A DNA stretch of 64,000 bases from Winogradskyella eckloniae (GCF_013249045.1 NZ_JABRWP010000004.1:124001-188000), one strand, 5' to 3'. Shown: positions 8,895 through 19,092, counted from the first letter of the stretch. The notes: generated from the letters alone by a model not told the origin. Translations and numbers: made by a program.

Positions 8895-9494
8895 TTAATT
8901 AAAACATTCCATCGTATCTATTCGAATTTTATTGAGCGTATCCCAAATTGGTGTATCAAAATGCTTTGGAGATAATTTAAATAATATCATAGATGTATTT
9001 GTAGTTTTACATAAGATTTGATTGCCTAATATGTTTACAGTTATAACTTTACCAGTATGAAAACCATCAAAGAAAGTCATTTGTCCTATAAATTGAACAC
9101 TATTATTTGAATGCTCTATGTCTTCTAAAATAAGTTTTGGATCAGGAAATTCTTGAGCCCAATGATTAGGATGCATCAATGCTGTGAAATAGTGGTTTAA
9201 ATTAAAGTGTATTTCTTTTAAGGACAATTCTTCGGTAGTTTCTACTTGCCACGCCATAGCTAACGTCCAGAATTCTTGATGCTCAGGGTTTTTCCAGTTA
9301 GGAGCAAAGCGTAATTCCTCAAACCCTTTAATGGTAAGCTTGGGTAGCCAGTCAACAGGAAATGGAATTATCTCAGTACGCCAAGTACTATCTGCTTTTA
9401 CAATAGATTTTTGAATACTGTCTTGGGAATTTGCCACCAATGAGAAACTTAATGCTAAGGTGATAAGGAGATATGTTATACATAGTTTAGACAT
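8895..9494 (-). CDS. Unknown secreted protein
   Basis: I do not recognise this 199-residue protein. It starts with a clear signal peptide (MSKLCITYLLITLALSFSLVANSQ) and so is exported to the periplasm or surface. The mature part is rich in aromatic residues (PFPVDWLPKL, FAPNWKNPEHQEFWTLAMAWQVE, HYFTALMHPNHWAQEFP), with no repeats or membrane helices. It precedes the EamA transporter by 30 bp in the same direction, which suggests a shared transcript but no clear functional link. Confidence 0.75.
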   Translation of the reverse strand: MSKLCITYLLITLALSFSLVANSQDSIQKSIVKADSTWRTEIIPFPVDWLPKLTIKGFEELRFAPNWKNPEHQEFWTLAMAWQVETTEELSLKEIHFNLNHYFTALMHPNHWAQEFPDPKLILEDIEHSNNSVQFIGQMTFFDGFHTGKVITVNILGNQILCKTTNTSMILFKLSPKHFDTPIWDTLNKIRIDTMECFN

Positions 9495-9737
9495 ATACTA
9501 TTATTTAATTTTATATAAAACTAAGGATGCTTTAGCTTATAAATGTCAAAAAAGTGTAAAATGAATATAAAATTAGGTCTTTTGGCTTTAGAATTTGTGT
9601 GTACTGTATTTTGTTTTCTTACCACTTGTTTTAGTCTTAGCATACCGATGGATAATAAATTTTAATAGATTTCTTAATCAAAGTTTCACATTAGTCATTT
9701 TTTATTATATTTTTAGAATCCTAACAATCAGTATATT

Positions 9738-11705
9738 ATGAGGTCTTTTGTTTTGTTTTTTTGCATTCTACTTTTAGGTTTAAATACTAATGCTCAAAGT
9801 CAGCAAGAACTGTTAGAGCTTGCTAAAACAGGAGATGAAACGTCCTTTTTTAAAATTTACGAAACCTATGAACTTGAGGCTTTTCAAAATATAGAAGATC
9901 GTGTGTTTTTAGCAAATATGCGTATGCTTAAAATAAGATCTTATGAGATTTTGCGATCACAATATTTTCAACTTTTAAATGGACTTTGGGGCGGACAAAA
10001 AGAAGGGTTAACAGACACTAAAAATGAAGTTCCTATTTGTAATAAAAAGTTTGCTGTCATAGCAAATATTCCTTATGTGCATTCTAAATATGTATCGCAA
10101 CCCATTTTAGATATGTTAATGAAGGAGCGTGCTTTAGCAGAACAGATGACGACACTGCGACAAGAATTAATAGGTACTTCTGTAGATTTAGTTTCTAATA
10201 AAATAACAGCTCCAACGTGGACGCCAATACTTTATAATAGTACAAAAGAGGAGGCTAAAACCATTGTAGAAAATAATATTAAAGCGCAAGAAAAAGCAAT
10301 GGAGCGTATAGGGAACTGGACAGAACTCATTGCAGGAGTATATGTTGCCAAAGGTTTAGACCAGGAATATCAAACAATACAATCTGAATTTTTAAGAGAT
10401 TTACCAGAAAAATTTGGATTAGAAATGGCTGCCTTATATGATGATGAATACAACAAGCATTGTAATAAAGAATACACAAACAAACTCTATGATGATTGGT
10501 TTACAAAGGAATATATAGAGGTAAGCGATAAACGATTTAGTCAATATAAATATGATGGCTATTTTGATAATGGTCAGTATATAGATGGCTATCGCGTTTG
10601 GATAGATGGCTTTTACAGACCAGAAGATTATGGTAATTTACTATCTCAAACCATTTACTCTGGTCGTTATTATGGATTAAAGTTGGCTTTAAAAAGAGGG
10701 CTTTCTCCAGACACAAAAAATGCTGACGGATTAACAGCAAAGCAAGTACTCGCAAAACAAGGACATGGTTTCATTCAAAATAAGATGCGAGCTCTTATAG
10801 ATGAATATGAACGCGATCCGAAGGCATTTCGGGTAACGCAACAGGAGTATGATATTTCAGATTATTATGTAGAAAATGAGACATTACCAAATTTTGATTC
10901 GCCACATAGCCAAGTTGATAATTATAAGGTGTTATATATGTTAGATGGTCCTCGAGTAAATCGTGGGCGCACTATTCATATTCGTGCAAATGGTTCGGTG
11001 TTTTTAGGAGGTATGGCAGGAAATTCTGGCGTAGAAGGTATTGATGGTTTTGTGGGTTATAGTGCTGTTAAAGACATAAAGCATGGCGCTTTAATGTATA
11101 GAATTGGTAAAAGTGATCCATGGAAAGCCCTTCAAAGAGGAGGTTCTATAGAAATAAGTAAAACAGGTTTAATGCAATTTGCAGTGAATGATACGGATTA
11201 CAAAAATAATTCTGGTGGTTATAATATTCAGATTTTAACTAATTACAATTCAGCTTCAAATTCTACTCGAAGGAAAACAAAGCCCAAAACGGCAACTCAA
11301 ACTGAAACCGAAAAAAGTAAAAGTACTAAGGCAGCAAAATTACCAAGTGATTTAAAGGCTATAGAATTACAACCTTTAAAAAAAGATGATGCTATAGCTT
11401 TGGCAAAATCACATAGTTATAATTATAATGGGTTTTCGGTGATCTATTATTCTAATCGGATTAATAAAGCAGAAATTAAAAAGACAATGGAAGATTTAGA
11501 ATCGTTTTTAAAACAACGAAATATCAATAATCCCAAAGTTATTTATTCTAATGTTATTTCAGATAATCTAGATACTTTTTCAGTTTATGTCAATACAACA
11601 AGTGTAATGCTAGATGCCTCTTATGATCGTTTTTTAAGAGAAATAGAACAAGTAATGACTTACCAATTAAACGCTCAGTTTCAAAAATCTAAACGAAAGC
11701 ATTGA
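9738..11705 (+). CDS. Large unknown secreted protein with an ankyrin-like segment
   Basis: The 655-residue protein begins with the signal peptide MRSFVLFFCILLLGLNTNAQ. I do not recognise a full-length family. Residues of about 300-345 (YYGLKLALKRGLSPDTKNADGLTAKQVL) look like one ankyrin-like repeat. Residues of about 512-545 are a Thr/Lys/Glu-rich linker (TRRKTKPKTATQTETEK). The last 110 residues may be a separate alpha/beta domain beginning near KDDAIALAKSHSYNYNG. Charged helical stretches fill the N-terminal third. It has no T9SS tail. It stands alone between divergent units. Confidence 0.75.
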   Translation: MRSFVLFFCILLLGLNTNAQSQQELLELAKTGDETSFFKIYETYELEAFQNIEDRVFLANMRMLKIRSYEILRSQYFQLLNGLWGGQKEGLTDTKNEVPICNKKFAVIANIPYVHSKYVSQPILDMLMKERALAEQMTTLRQELIGTSVDLVSNKITAPTWTPILYNSTKEEAKTIVENNIKAQEKAMERIGNWTELIAGVYVAKGLDQEYQTIQSEFLRDLPEKFGLEMAALYDDEYNKHCNKEYTNKLYDDWFTKEYIEVSDKRFSQYKYDGYFDNGQYIDGYRVWIDGFYRPEDYGNLLSQTIYSGRYYGLKLALKRGLSPDTKNADGLTAKQVLAKQGHGFIQNKMRALIDEYERDPKAFRVTQQEYDISDYYVENETLPNFDSPHSQVDNYKVLYMLDGPRVNRGRTIHIRANGSVFLGGMAGNSGVEGIDGFVGYSAVKDIKHGALMYRIGKSDPWKALQRGGSIEISKTGLMQFAVNDTDYKNNSGGYNIQILTNYNSASNSTRRKTKPKTATQTETEKSKSTKAAKLPSDLKAIELQPLKKDDAIALAKSHSYNYNGFSVIYYSNRINKAEIKKTMEDLESFLKQRNINNPKVIYSNVISDNLDTFSVYVNTTSVMLDASYDRFLREIEQVMTYQLNAQFQKSKRKH

Positions 11706-12026
11706 AACCCTTTTTTTATAGCCTTTGATTTGAATAAGTTTTATTAAAATCGTGCCATAGAAATTGTCCTTTAATATAGATTTCGTAATAAATAGATTAC
11801 AAAATTCTCAAAAATATATTTAACAACCCATTAATTGTTGTAATCGTAAAGTCGGTGTAGGCATTAGTATTTACTCATTATTTTTTTGTACTTTGTTAAG
11901 GTACAATCGCTAGTAAATTACTATCATTTTCTTTTAATTCAATTCTGTTTTTAGTAGGAGTTAATCTGTTTTTTTGATTAATAACTATAGGACGTTTTTG
12001 AAAACTAACACAGACGCTAAACGCTT
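11706..12026. other. Intergenic region with a palindrome, no gene seen
   Basis: About 320 bp of AT-rich DNA without an ORF. The only clear structure is an inverted repeat TTGTAC / GTACAA at 11886-11906 with a 9-nt centre containing a TTTG, which could be an operator near the promoter of the ATP-grasp operon. A weaker AACAA...TTGTT pair lies at about 11822-11841. Confidence 0.5.
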
Positions 12027-13463
12027 ATGGCAAAACTCAACTTATCCACTTATGACACTAAAGGTTTTTACGACGAGATGTTTGATGAAAACAATATGGT
12101 TAGACCTAATTACAAACTGTTTTTAGATCGCTTACAAAAAATGAGTGTGAGTAAGTTAAATGCCCTTCAGCATTCTACGGATCGCGCACAACTCTCTTTA
12201 GGAATGACATTTAATGTTTATAATGACAATCAAGGCGTAGAACGCATACTACACCTTGATATTATACCTAGGATTATTCAGAATAAAGAATGGCAGTATT
12301 TAGAAAAAGGCTTACAACAACGCATTAAGGCGCTTAATTTGTTTATTCAAGATATATATAATGACCAAAAGGTATTGAAAGATAAAATAATTCCGAAAGA
12401 GATGATTTTCTCGAGTGTGTCTTATTTAAAGGAATTAGAAGGTTTTAAACCTCCAAAAGACGTTTGGTGTCATATTACAGGTTCAGATTTAATAAAAGGA
12501 GGTGATGGTCAATATTATGTTTTAGAGGATAATTTAAGATGTCCTTCTGGCGTGTCTTACATGTTAGAGAATAGAGAAATTTTAAAGCGTACGTTTCCGG
12601 AGTTGTTTGAAAAGTTAGATGTAAAACCAGTTTATAATTATACACATATTTTAAGAGATACTTTAGAGTCGCTAACAGATGTAGAGCAACCAACGGTTGT
12701 TGTTCTAACACCAGGTACCTATAATTCTGCATACTTTGAGCATTCGTATTTAGCGCAACAAATGGGAGCAGAATTGGTAGAAGGTCGAGATTTAATTGTA
12801 AAAGACGATTTTGTTTACATGATTACTACAAATGGCTTACAGCGTGTTGATGTTATTTATAGACGTGTCGATGATGATTTTATTGATCCAGAAGTTTTTA
12901 ATAAGCATTCGCTTTTAGGGACACCAGGATTATTTAGAGCTTACCTTAAAGGCAATGTTGTATTGGTCAATGCGCCAGGTACAGGCGTTGTAGATGATAA
13001 AGCTGTCTATGCTTATATTCCTAGAATTATTAAATACTATTTAGGTGAAGACATGATTTTACCAAACGTAAAAACGTACATCTGTGATGAAGCGCCAGAT
13101 CGTAAATATGTAATTGAAAACATTCATAATTTAGTGGTAAAGCAAACGGATGCTTCAGGAGGTTATGGTATGCTAATTGGTCCGAAATCGACTAAAAAAG
13201 AGCAAGAGGAATTTATTGCTAAGATTAAGAAAAACCCTAGAAATTATATTGCCCAACCAATGATTAATTTATCTAGAGTACCTACAATTACAGATGAAAC
13301 TATTGAAGGTAGACATGTAGATTTAAGACCATATGCATTGTTTGGAGACGATATAAAAATTATTCCAGGTGCGTTAACACGTGTTGCATTAGAGAAAGGA
13401 TCTATTGTCGTTAATTCTTCTCAAGGAGGTGGAAGTAAAGATACTTGGGTATTAAACAGTTAA
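12027..13463 (+). CDS. Circularly permuted type-2 ATP-grasp protein
   Basis: The 478-residue protein matches the stand-alone circularly permuted ATP-grasp family (COG2308). Characteristic segments are LEDNLRCPSGVSYMLENR near residue 175, VVVLTPGTYNSAYFEHSYLA, RRVDDDFIDPE, then LVVKQTDASGGYG and the C-terminal GALTRVALEKGSIVVNSSQGGGSKDTWVL. ATP-grasp enzymes activate a carboxylate as acyl phosphate and join it to an amine. This family was predicted by Iyer and colleagues to make amide bonds in an uncharacterised peptide system. It is followed after 9 bp by the alpha-E gene. A second copy, fused to alpha-E, lies in the facing operon. Confidence 0.92.
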   Translation: MAKLNLSTYDTKGFYDEMFDENNMVRPNYKLFLDRLQKMSVSKLNALQHSTDRAQLSLGMTFNVYNDNQGVERILHLDIIPRIIQNKEWQYLEKGLQQRIKALNLFIQDIYNDQKVLKDKIIPKEMIFSSVSYLKELEGFKPPKDVWCHITGSDLIKGGDGQYYVLEDNLRCPSGVSYMLENREILKRTFPELFEKLDVKPVYNYTHILRDTLESLTDVEQPTVVVLTPGTYNSAYFEHSYLAQQMGAELVEGRDLIVKDDFVYMITTNGLQRVDVIYRRVDDDFIDPEVFNKHSLLGTPGLFRAYLKGNVVLVNAPGTGVVDDKAVYAYIPRIIKYYLGEDMILPNVKTYICDEAPDRKYVIENIHNLVVKQTDASGGYGMLIGPKSTKKEQEEFIAKIKKNPRNYIAQPMINLSRVPTITDETIEGRHVDLRPYALFGDDIKIIPGALTRVALEKGSIVVNSSQGGGSKDTWVLNS

Positions 13464-13472
13464 AATAAAATT

Positions 13473-14429
13473 ATGTTAGGTAGAGTTGCAAACACCATTT
13501 ATTGGATGAATAGATATTTAGAACGTGCAGAGAATTATGCACGTTTTATGGACGTAAATTTTAATTTATCATTAGAATTGCCATCAAACAAGGAACAGCA
13601 ATGGAAGCCTTTGGTTGCTATAACAGGTGATTGGCCCTTGTATGAACAGCTTCATAATGAAGTAGAAAAGCAGAAAGTGATTTACTTTATGGCTTTTGAA
13701 GAGCAAAATCCGAATTCAATTTACAATTGTATCATCAATGCTAGAGAAAATGCACGTGCTATTAGACCAGAAATTACTAAAGAAGTTTGGGAACAAATTA
13801 ATGCACTTTACTATTTGGTAAAAGCAGATTCTGTAAAAAAAGGACATGACGATAAAGATTTACGCCAATTCTTTAACGCCATAAAAAATGGTTGTCAACT
13901 ATTGTACGGCATGTACGATGCTACGATGTCTAGAAATGACGGTTGGAATTTTGGAAAACTTGGTCAACTCATTGAGCGTGCCGATAAAACATCGCGTGTA
14001 TTAGATGTAAAATATCATTTACTTTTAGGATCAGTAAAACTAGTAGGTTCTTCTTTAGATTTAATTCAATGGGCTGCGTTATTAAAATCCGTGAGTGCAT
14101 ATGATATGTATAGAAAAAAATATGGGAAATTAAAGTCGTCGAGTATAGCAGAATTTTTAATTCTAGATACTGAATTTCCAAGGTCTATTTTAACATGTTT
14201 AATGCGCTCAGAGCAATGTATTGCACGATTATCTGGAAACTCCTTTGGTTATAGAAATACAGCACAAAAACGATTAGGAGCATTAAGATCTCAATTAGAG
14301 TATACAGATATTGACAATATTATTGAGACTGGAATGCATGAGTATCTAGACGATATTCAATTAAAATTAAACGACATTTCTACAGCCATTTACGAAGCTT
14401 TTTTCTCTATAGAACCTCATGTAAAATAG
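13473..14429 (+). CDS. Alpha-E domain protein
   Basis: The 318-residue all-helical protein is of the alpha-E family (COG2307, DUF403), recognised by the start MLGRVANTIYWMNRYLERAENYAR and the later segment GQLIERADKTSRVLDVKYH, each with a conserved Arg-x-Glu pattern. Its biochemical role is unknown. In most genomes it sits next to or is fused with a circularly permuted ATP-grasp and a transglutaminase, and that is true here: it follows the ATP-grasp gene by 9 bp. Confidence 0.92.
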   Translation: MLGRVANTIYWMNRYLERAENYARFMDVNFNLSLELPSNKEQQWKPLVAITGDWPLYEQLHNEVEKQKVIYFMAFEEQNPNSIYNCIINARENARAIRPEITKEVWEQINALYYLVKADSVKKGHDDKDLRQFFNAIKNGCQLLYGMYDATMSRNDGWNFGKLGQLIERADKTSRVLDVKYHLLLGSVKLVGSSLDLIQWAALLKSVSAYDMYRKKYGKLKSSSIAEFLILDTEFPRSILTCLMRSEQCIARLSGNSFGYRNTAQKRLGALRSQLEYTDIDNIIETGMHEYLDDIQLKLNDISTAIYEAFFSIEPHVK

Positions 14430-14508
14430 GTAATGATTTATGAGATACAGATGTTTGGATTTGTTATAATTCTATGTATTTCTAGAGAAAAGAAATAATT
14501 AATTCGAG

Positions 14509-14516
14509 TACATTTG
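14509..14516 (+). promoter_or_regulatory. Probable -7 element for the metallopeptidase gene
   Basis: TACATTTG matches TAnnTTTG and lies 27 bp upstream of the metallopeptidase ATG. No TTG is seen at the -33 distance, so promoter strength is uncertain. Confidence 0.5.
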
Positions 14517-14543
14517 CCGCGTTAGAATATATCTTTTTATTAT

Positions 14544-15596
14544 ATGAAAATATTTCAATGTGGAAATTGTAAATATTCCGTTTTTTTTGAAAATTATACC
14601 TGCGATAATTGTGGGCATTTAACAGGTTATAGAGCAGAAGATCGCATGATGCTTTCTTTTGAACCTAATATAAAAGCGCTTATATCGGATCGAGAACATC
14701 TTGAATATAAATATTGTAAAAACAAAGTGTACGATGCTTGTAATTGGATAATAGCCAAGGATAGTCCTGAAGATTATTGTAGCGCATGCCAGCTCAACAG
14801 AACCATACCAAATCTATCTGATCCAGAATCCGATAATCTTGAATATTGGAGAAATCTTGAAGTTGCAAAGCATCGTTTAATATATCAACTTCAAAAGTTT
14901 AATTTACGAATACCTAGTAAATTAAAGCACGAGGATGGTTTGTGTTTTGATTTTGTCGCCAAACAAGACAATGAAAAAATAATGACAGGTCATGCTAATG
15001 GTGTTGTTACAATTTTAATTAAAGAAGCGAATTCAGTACTTAGAGAACAAGCCAGAATAGATTTAAGAGAGTCCTACAGAACATTAGTAGGACATTTAAG
15101 GCATGAGGTTGGTCATTATTACTGGAACAGATTAGTAAAAAATGATGCCAAAGTATTAGCTCAATTTAGGTCCATTTTTGGTAATGAATCTCAAGATTAT
15201 TCTGAAGCACTCCAAACCTATTATAAAACAGGAACACCAAAGGATTGGCAAAAATCATACATTAGCAAATATGCCACGTCACATCCTTGGGAAGATTGGG
15301 CAGAAACTTGGGCGCACTATCTGCACATTATGGATATGGTAGAAACAGCCTATTTCTTTAAGCTTAATGTGAAACCAAATTTTAAAACTAAGGATTTAAA
15401 AACAAAAGTATCCTTTGATCCTTATACCAAAGTAAATTTTGACGTCATTGTGCGTAAATGTGTTCCTTTATCCTTAGCGGTAAATAGTATAAACAGAGCG
15501 ATGGGAATTCCAGATGTTTATCCGTTTGTTATCTCAACTGCTATAATAGAAAAGCTAAAGTTTGTTCATCATCTTTTATTACCTAAGCGTAGATAA
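14544..15596 (+). CDS. Zinc-ribbon metallopeptidase (COG4307-like)
   Basis: The 350-residue protein opens with zinc-ribbon cysteines (C6, C9, C20, C23) and has further Cys at about 58, 66, 79 and 82. A zincin motif HEVGH is at 187-191, and a downstream acidic helix PWEDWAETWAHYLH may give the third zinc ligand and family signature. It resembles the putative zinc-binding metallopeptidases (COG4307) that often travel with transglutaminase/ATP-grasp/alpha-E operons. There is no signal peptide, so it is cytosolic. It points toward the facing transglutaminase operon with only 12 bp between stops. I infer a role in processing the product of that system. Confidence 0.85.
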   Translation: MKIFQCGNCKYSVFFENYTCDNCGHLTGYRAEDRMMLSFEPNIKALISDREHLEYKYCKNKVYDACNWIIAKDSPEDYCSACQLNRTIPNLSDPESDNLEYWRNLEVAKHRLIYQLQKFNLRIPSKLKHEDGLCFDFVAKQDNEKIMTGHANGVVTILIKEANSVLREQARIDLRESYRTLVGHLRHEVGHYYWNRLVKNDAKVLAQFRSIFGNESQDYSEALQTYYKTGTPKDWQKSYISKYATSHPWEDWAETWAHYLHIMDMVETAYFFKLNVKPNFKTKDLKTKVSFDPYTKVNFDVIVRKCVPLSLAVNSINRAMGIPDVYPFVISTAIIEKLKFVHHLLLPKRR

Positions 15597-15608
15597 TTTT
15601 AAATTTTG

Positions 15609-16535
15609 TTATTGTTGCGATTGTGATTGCATTTGGGCTAAGTAATCTTTAGAAGGTCTTAAGTCTACAGAAACTTCCATAGTATTTTTTCCCATACTAT
15701 AAATTACACCTTTTAATGGAGGTACATCATAATAATCTCTACCATGTGCTACAACAATGTGTTGGTTTTTTGGGATTTGATTATTTGTAGGATCAAAATC
15801 TACCCAACCATAATTTGGTAAGTATACAGAAAACCATGCGTGCGATGCATCTGTCCCAATGAGTTTTTCTTTGCCTTCAGGAGGTAAGGTTTCTATGTAG
15901 CCACTGACATATTTTGCAGGTAATCCCATAGACCTTATGCATGCTATTGCAATTTGAGCAAAATCTTGACAAACCCCTTTTTTTGCTAACATAACCTCTT
16001 TTAAAGGTGTAGCAATGTTTGTAAATCCAGGTACAAAATCAAAATCAGTATAAATGCGTTGCATCAATTCATACGTAGCGTCATAGAACGATCGTCCAGG
16101 TTTAAAGGACATTGCTGCATAGGATTTAATGGTTTCACTATTACTAGATATTAAAGGCGAAGGCATTAAAAATTGTCTTACATCAATTAATTCTGAAGCT
16201 GTTCCTTTTAAAACCAATTTGGTGTCTTCTATAGAAATATCTTTTGCTTTCAAAAACGTTTCATGATCAATTTGTGACGCATAATCGCGTTCAACTTTAC
16301 TTTTGGCAATAACAATAAGCTCCTTATGATGTTGTTGAATTGAAAAACGAGTTACAGCATTGCCAAAGAAATCAGTGCGTTCTGTGATATCTGTAGGCGT
16401 TGGCGAAATTTCTAAGGTATAATCTAATAAGGTTTGCCCAGGAAATGTTTTGGGCTTTATGGTCGTTAAATTATGGCAAAACGAAGCTCCGTTTTCGTAA
16501 ATATATTTTGTTTTATGCCAAAGATCAAAAATCAT
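15609..16535 (-). CDS. Transglutaminase-like cysteine protease/ligase
   Basis: I place the start at the ATG at 16535 (MIFDLWHKTKYIYENG). This gives the standard N-terminus of the family, and the start codon lies one base after the TAA of the upstream gene; a further upstream ATG would overlap that gene by about 98 bp. The 308-residue protein has an N-terminal beta domain (PGQTLLDYTLEISP) and a transglutaminase core with C189 in KKGVCQDFAQ, H232 in SHAWFSVYLP and D248 in WVDFDPTN. It matches COG1305 proteins found beside alpha-E and ATP-grasp genes. It is the third gene of the minus-strand operon. Confidence 0.92.
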   Translation of the reverse strand: MIFDLWHKTKYIYENGASFCHNLTTIKPKTFPGQTLLDYTLEISPTPTDITERTDFFGNAVTRFSIQQHHKELIVIAKSKVERDYASQIDHETFLKAKDISIEDTKLVLKGTASELIDVRQFLMPSPLISSNSETIKSYAAMSFKPGRSFYDATYELMQRIYTDFDFVPGFTNIATPLKEVMLAKKGVCQDFAQIAIACIRSMGLPAKYVSGYIETLPPEGKEKLIGTDASHAWFSVYLPNYGWVDFDPTNNQIPKNQHIVVAHGRDYYDVPPLKGVIYSMGKNTMEVSVDLRPSKDYLAQMQSQSQQ

Positions 16536-16536
16536 A

Positions 16537-19092
16537 TTAATTCGAAATTTTTCTGTTAACCAATTGTTTTTGAGGTTGCGAATGATTAAAATATGTATCT
16601 GAAATAGACATGGATGTGACATGTAACAAATCACTCAAATCAGATAAAAGTTGATCTAATTTATCACGCATATTAGATTCTGAATGTATTGATAACATGT
16701 CTGAAATTGTAAAACTTTCTAATTTGGAGATAACGAGATTCATGTTTTCTTGGCAAACGGTCAATTCGTTATTTTGATGGGTAGAAGGTAATTTATCAAT
16801 ATCCTTTTTTAAGCGATGCATTTGATAGGTTAACGATCTAGAATATTCTTTATCTAAAATGATTAAATTTATGACGTTTTCTATACTTAAATAAGAATTG
16901 TAACTGTACCTGTAAATGTTTAAACTTTCATGACTGTTTAATAAGGATTCTAAAATTTCATATTCGAGTTCTTCATCATAATTTACAATTAATACAGCTC
17001 TAAATTTTTCTATATTCATGGCGCTAATTTCTAATTGTAAACCAATGAAGTAGAGTAGAAGGCCTTGTCTTACCATAATGCTTTCTTCTGTTAATGCCAT
17101 GAAAGCGATAAGTCTCGTAATAATTTTGTCAAAGAAATTTGTCAGTGTATACACTGTGTAGTCTTCTTTGTTTTTTAAGGTTTTAATGTGCTTTTGGATA
17201 CCATCAAAAACGCGCCACATATCTCTAGACCATAAGTTTCTTAACGCATAGTATGAATTGCTAAAACTTTGCATAGATTGTGCAAAGCTTCCTATTTTAT
17301 GTTCATCAAGAATAATGTCTTTAATCTCTTTTAAAGGATTTTGTAACGCTTCGGCTTCGTTTTCTCCAATAAATCCAGGAAAGGTAGATGTTATTTTTGT
17401 GATGGATTGAAAGAGTATTTTTAAACTTTCAGATTCAGATTTTCTATCGTTATACTGCGCATTGGTCATTTGGTTTAAAACCATTCTTAAATATCTTGCA
17501 GTCACTAACGCACGACCAATATATCTACCTGACCAAAATAAATTCTCTGCCGTATGGCTAGGTACATCATTTATTACTGTAGATGGACTTGAGTTAGATT
17601 TATTCCAAGAATAATTTTGAAGATTAGGTTGAGGCGTATCTGTAACAATCCAAAAATCTTTGCTTGTACCACCACGTTGATTAGACACAAATAATTCTTC
17701 ACGTTCTGGTGCAACTCTTACTAAGCCACCTGGCATAACACTATAACTGTCGTCTTTAGCTATGGCGAATGTACGGCATAATATTTTTCGAGGTTCTAAT
17801 TGATTTTTTATAAAATTTGGAGCGGTTGAAAACGCTATTTTTTCTTGAGCAATAAACCTAAAAGGAAATTCTAAAATCTCCTTTTTTAGTTGTTCTAAAG
17901 CTGCTTTATCTAAAAATTCACAAAAATATATGTGTTCTCTATTAGATCTATCAATTCTTTTTAAAACAAAGGATGGTAAATCTGCTAAAACATGTTTTCT
18001 TTCTTTTTCTTGTCCACACCACCAAGATGCAATCTGCGGCAGAATTAATTCCTCATTTAAAAAATACTTACAAATATTTTTCATAAAAGGATTGAGTGCT
18101 GGGTTTTCTAATACACCACTACCAATAGGATTTATAATAGATACATTCTGTAAACGAACCGCTTCTAATAGACCTGCGACACCTAAATATGAATCTTCTC
18201 GTAACTCTAATGGATCCATGAAGGTGTCATCGATTCGTCTTAAAATGACATCGACTTGTTTCAACCCTTTTAAGGACTTTAACCAAACTTTTCCGTGTCT
18301 TACCACTAAGTCATTTCCTTTAACTAACGGATAGCCTAAAAATGACGATAAATACGAATGTTCAAAATACGTTTCGTTATGTGGACCAGGTGTTAAAATA
18401 ACAACCATTGGACTTTCAGCATTTGTGGCTGCAGAGTTAATTAACAGTTGATTAAAGTCGTTAAAGAAATTAGTAGGTTGGGTTACATTAATATTTGTGA
18501 ACAACTCCGGAATGACTTTACTCGTAGAAAAACGATTTTCTAAAGCGTAACCCATACCAGAAGGTGCTTGCGTTCTATCATTCACAACCCACATTCTCCC
18601 ATCTGGACCTCTAGCTAAATCTGCGGCATATATGGAAAGTTGCTTAGCATTCTTATATTTTATTTGGTCGCAAGCACGTAAAAATCCACTATGCGCATAA
18701 ATGACTTCTGGTGGTAATATGCCATTTTTAAGCAGTTCCCTTTTGCCATATAGATCTTTTAAAATGAGATTTAATAATTCTGCACGTTGCTGAATTCCTT
18801 TTTCAACGTTAGTCCATTCGTTTTGGTGAATTAAATATGGCACCACATTTAAATCCCATGGTCTATTGAGACCGTTTGGGTCGTTATACACATTATAGGT
18901 AACACCATTTTCTGATAAAAGCCAATTTAATTCGGTCTGTTTTATAGCCAGATTTTCGGTACCAATATGGAGTAAGTTTTGCGATAAAACTTTCCAATTG
19001 TCCTTAATGCTCATTTTTGAGGTAAGCAATTCATCATATTTAGATGATGCCGAAAAATAATTCTTAAATATGGTCTTTGTCAGAGTTTTCAT
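16537..19092 (-). CDS. ATP-grasp/alpha-E fusion protein
   Basis: The 851-residue protein is a fusion of the two families encoded separately in the facing operon. Residues of about 50-485 are the circularly permuted ATP-grasp (NDRTQAPSGMGYALENR, VVILTPGPHNETYFEHSYL, LRRIDDTFMDP, GGLVRVAPEREELFVSNQRGGTSKDFWIV). Residues of about 510-845 are alpha-E (TAENLFWSGRYIGRALVTARYL). A short Ser/Asn-rich linker separates them. The ATP-grasp half is diverged from the free paralogue but keeps the same landmark motifs. It lies 20 bp after the DUF2126 gene, and its stop is one base from the next ATG, so translation is probably coupled. Confidence 0.92.
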   Translation of the reverse strand: MKTLTKTIFKNYFSASSKYDELLTSKMSIKDNWKVLSQNLLHIGTENLAIKQTELNWLLSENGVTYNVYNDPNGLNRPWDLNVVPYLIHQNEWTNVEKGIQQRAELLNLILKDLYGKRELLKNGILPPEVIYAHSGFLRACDQIKYKNAKQLSIYAADLARGPDGRMWVVNDRTQAPSGMGYALENRFSTSKVIPELFTNINVTQPTNFFNDFNQLLINSAATNAESPMVVILTPGPHNETYFEHSYLSSFLGYPLVKGNDLVVRHGKVWLKSLKGLKQVDVILRRIDDTFMDPLELREDSYLGVAGLLEAVRLQNVSIINPIGSGVLENPALNPFMKNICKYFLNEELILPQIASWWCGQEKERKHVLADLPSFVLKRIDRSNREHIYFCEFLDKAALEQLKKEILEFPFRFIAQEKIAFSTAPNFIKNQLEPRKILCRTFAIAKDDSYSVMPGGLVRVAPEREELFVSNQRGGTSKDFWIVTDTPQPNLQNYSWNKSNSSPSTVINDVPSHTAENLFWSGRYIGRALVTARYLRMVLNQMTNAQYNDRKSESESLKILFQSITKITSTFPGFIGENEAEALQNPLKEIKDIILDEHKIGSFAQSMQSFSNSYYALRNLWSRDMWRVFDGIQKHIKTLKNKEDYTVYTLTNFFDKIITRLIAFMALTEESIMVRQGLLLYFIGLQLEISAMNIEKFRAVLIVNYDEELEYEILESLLNSHESLNIYRYSYNSYLSIENVINLIILDKEYSRSLTYQMHRLKKDIDKLPSTHQNNELTVCQENMNLVISKLESFTISDMLSIHSESNMRDKLDQLLSDLSDLLHVTSMSISDTYFNHSQPQKQLVNRKISN

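Noticed and set aside
17930..18334. 134-codon plus-strand frame inside the ATP-grasp/alpha-E fusion gene
   Set aside because: It is a shadow of a well-supported gene on the other strand, with no domain or promoter.
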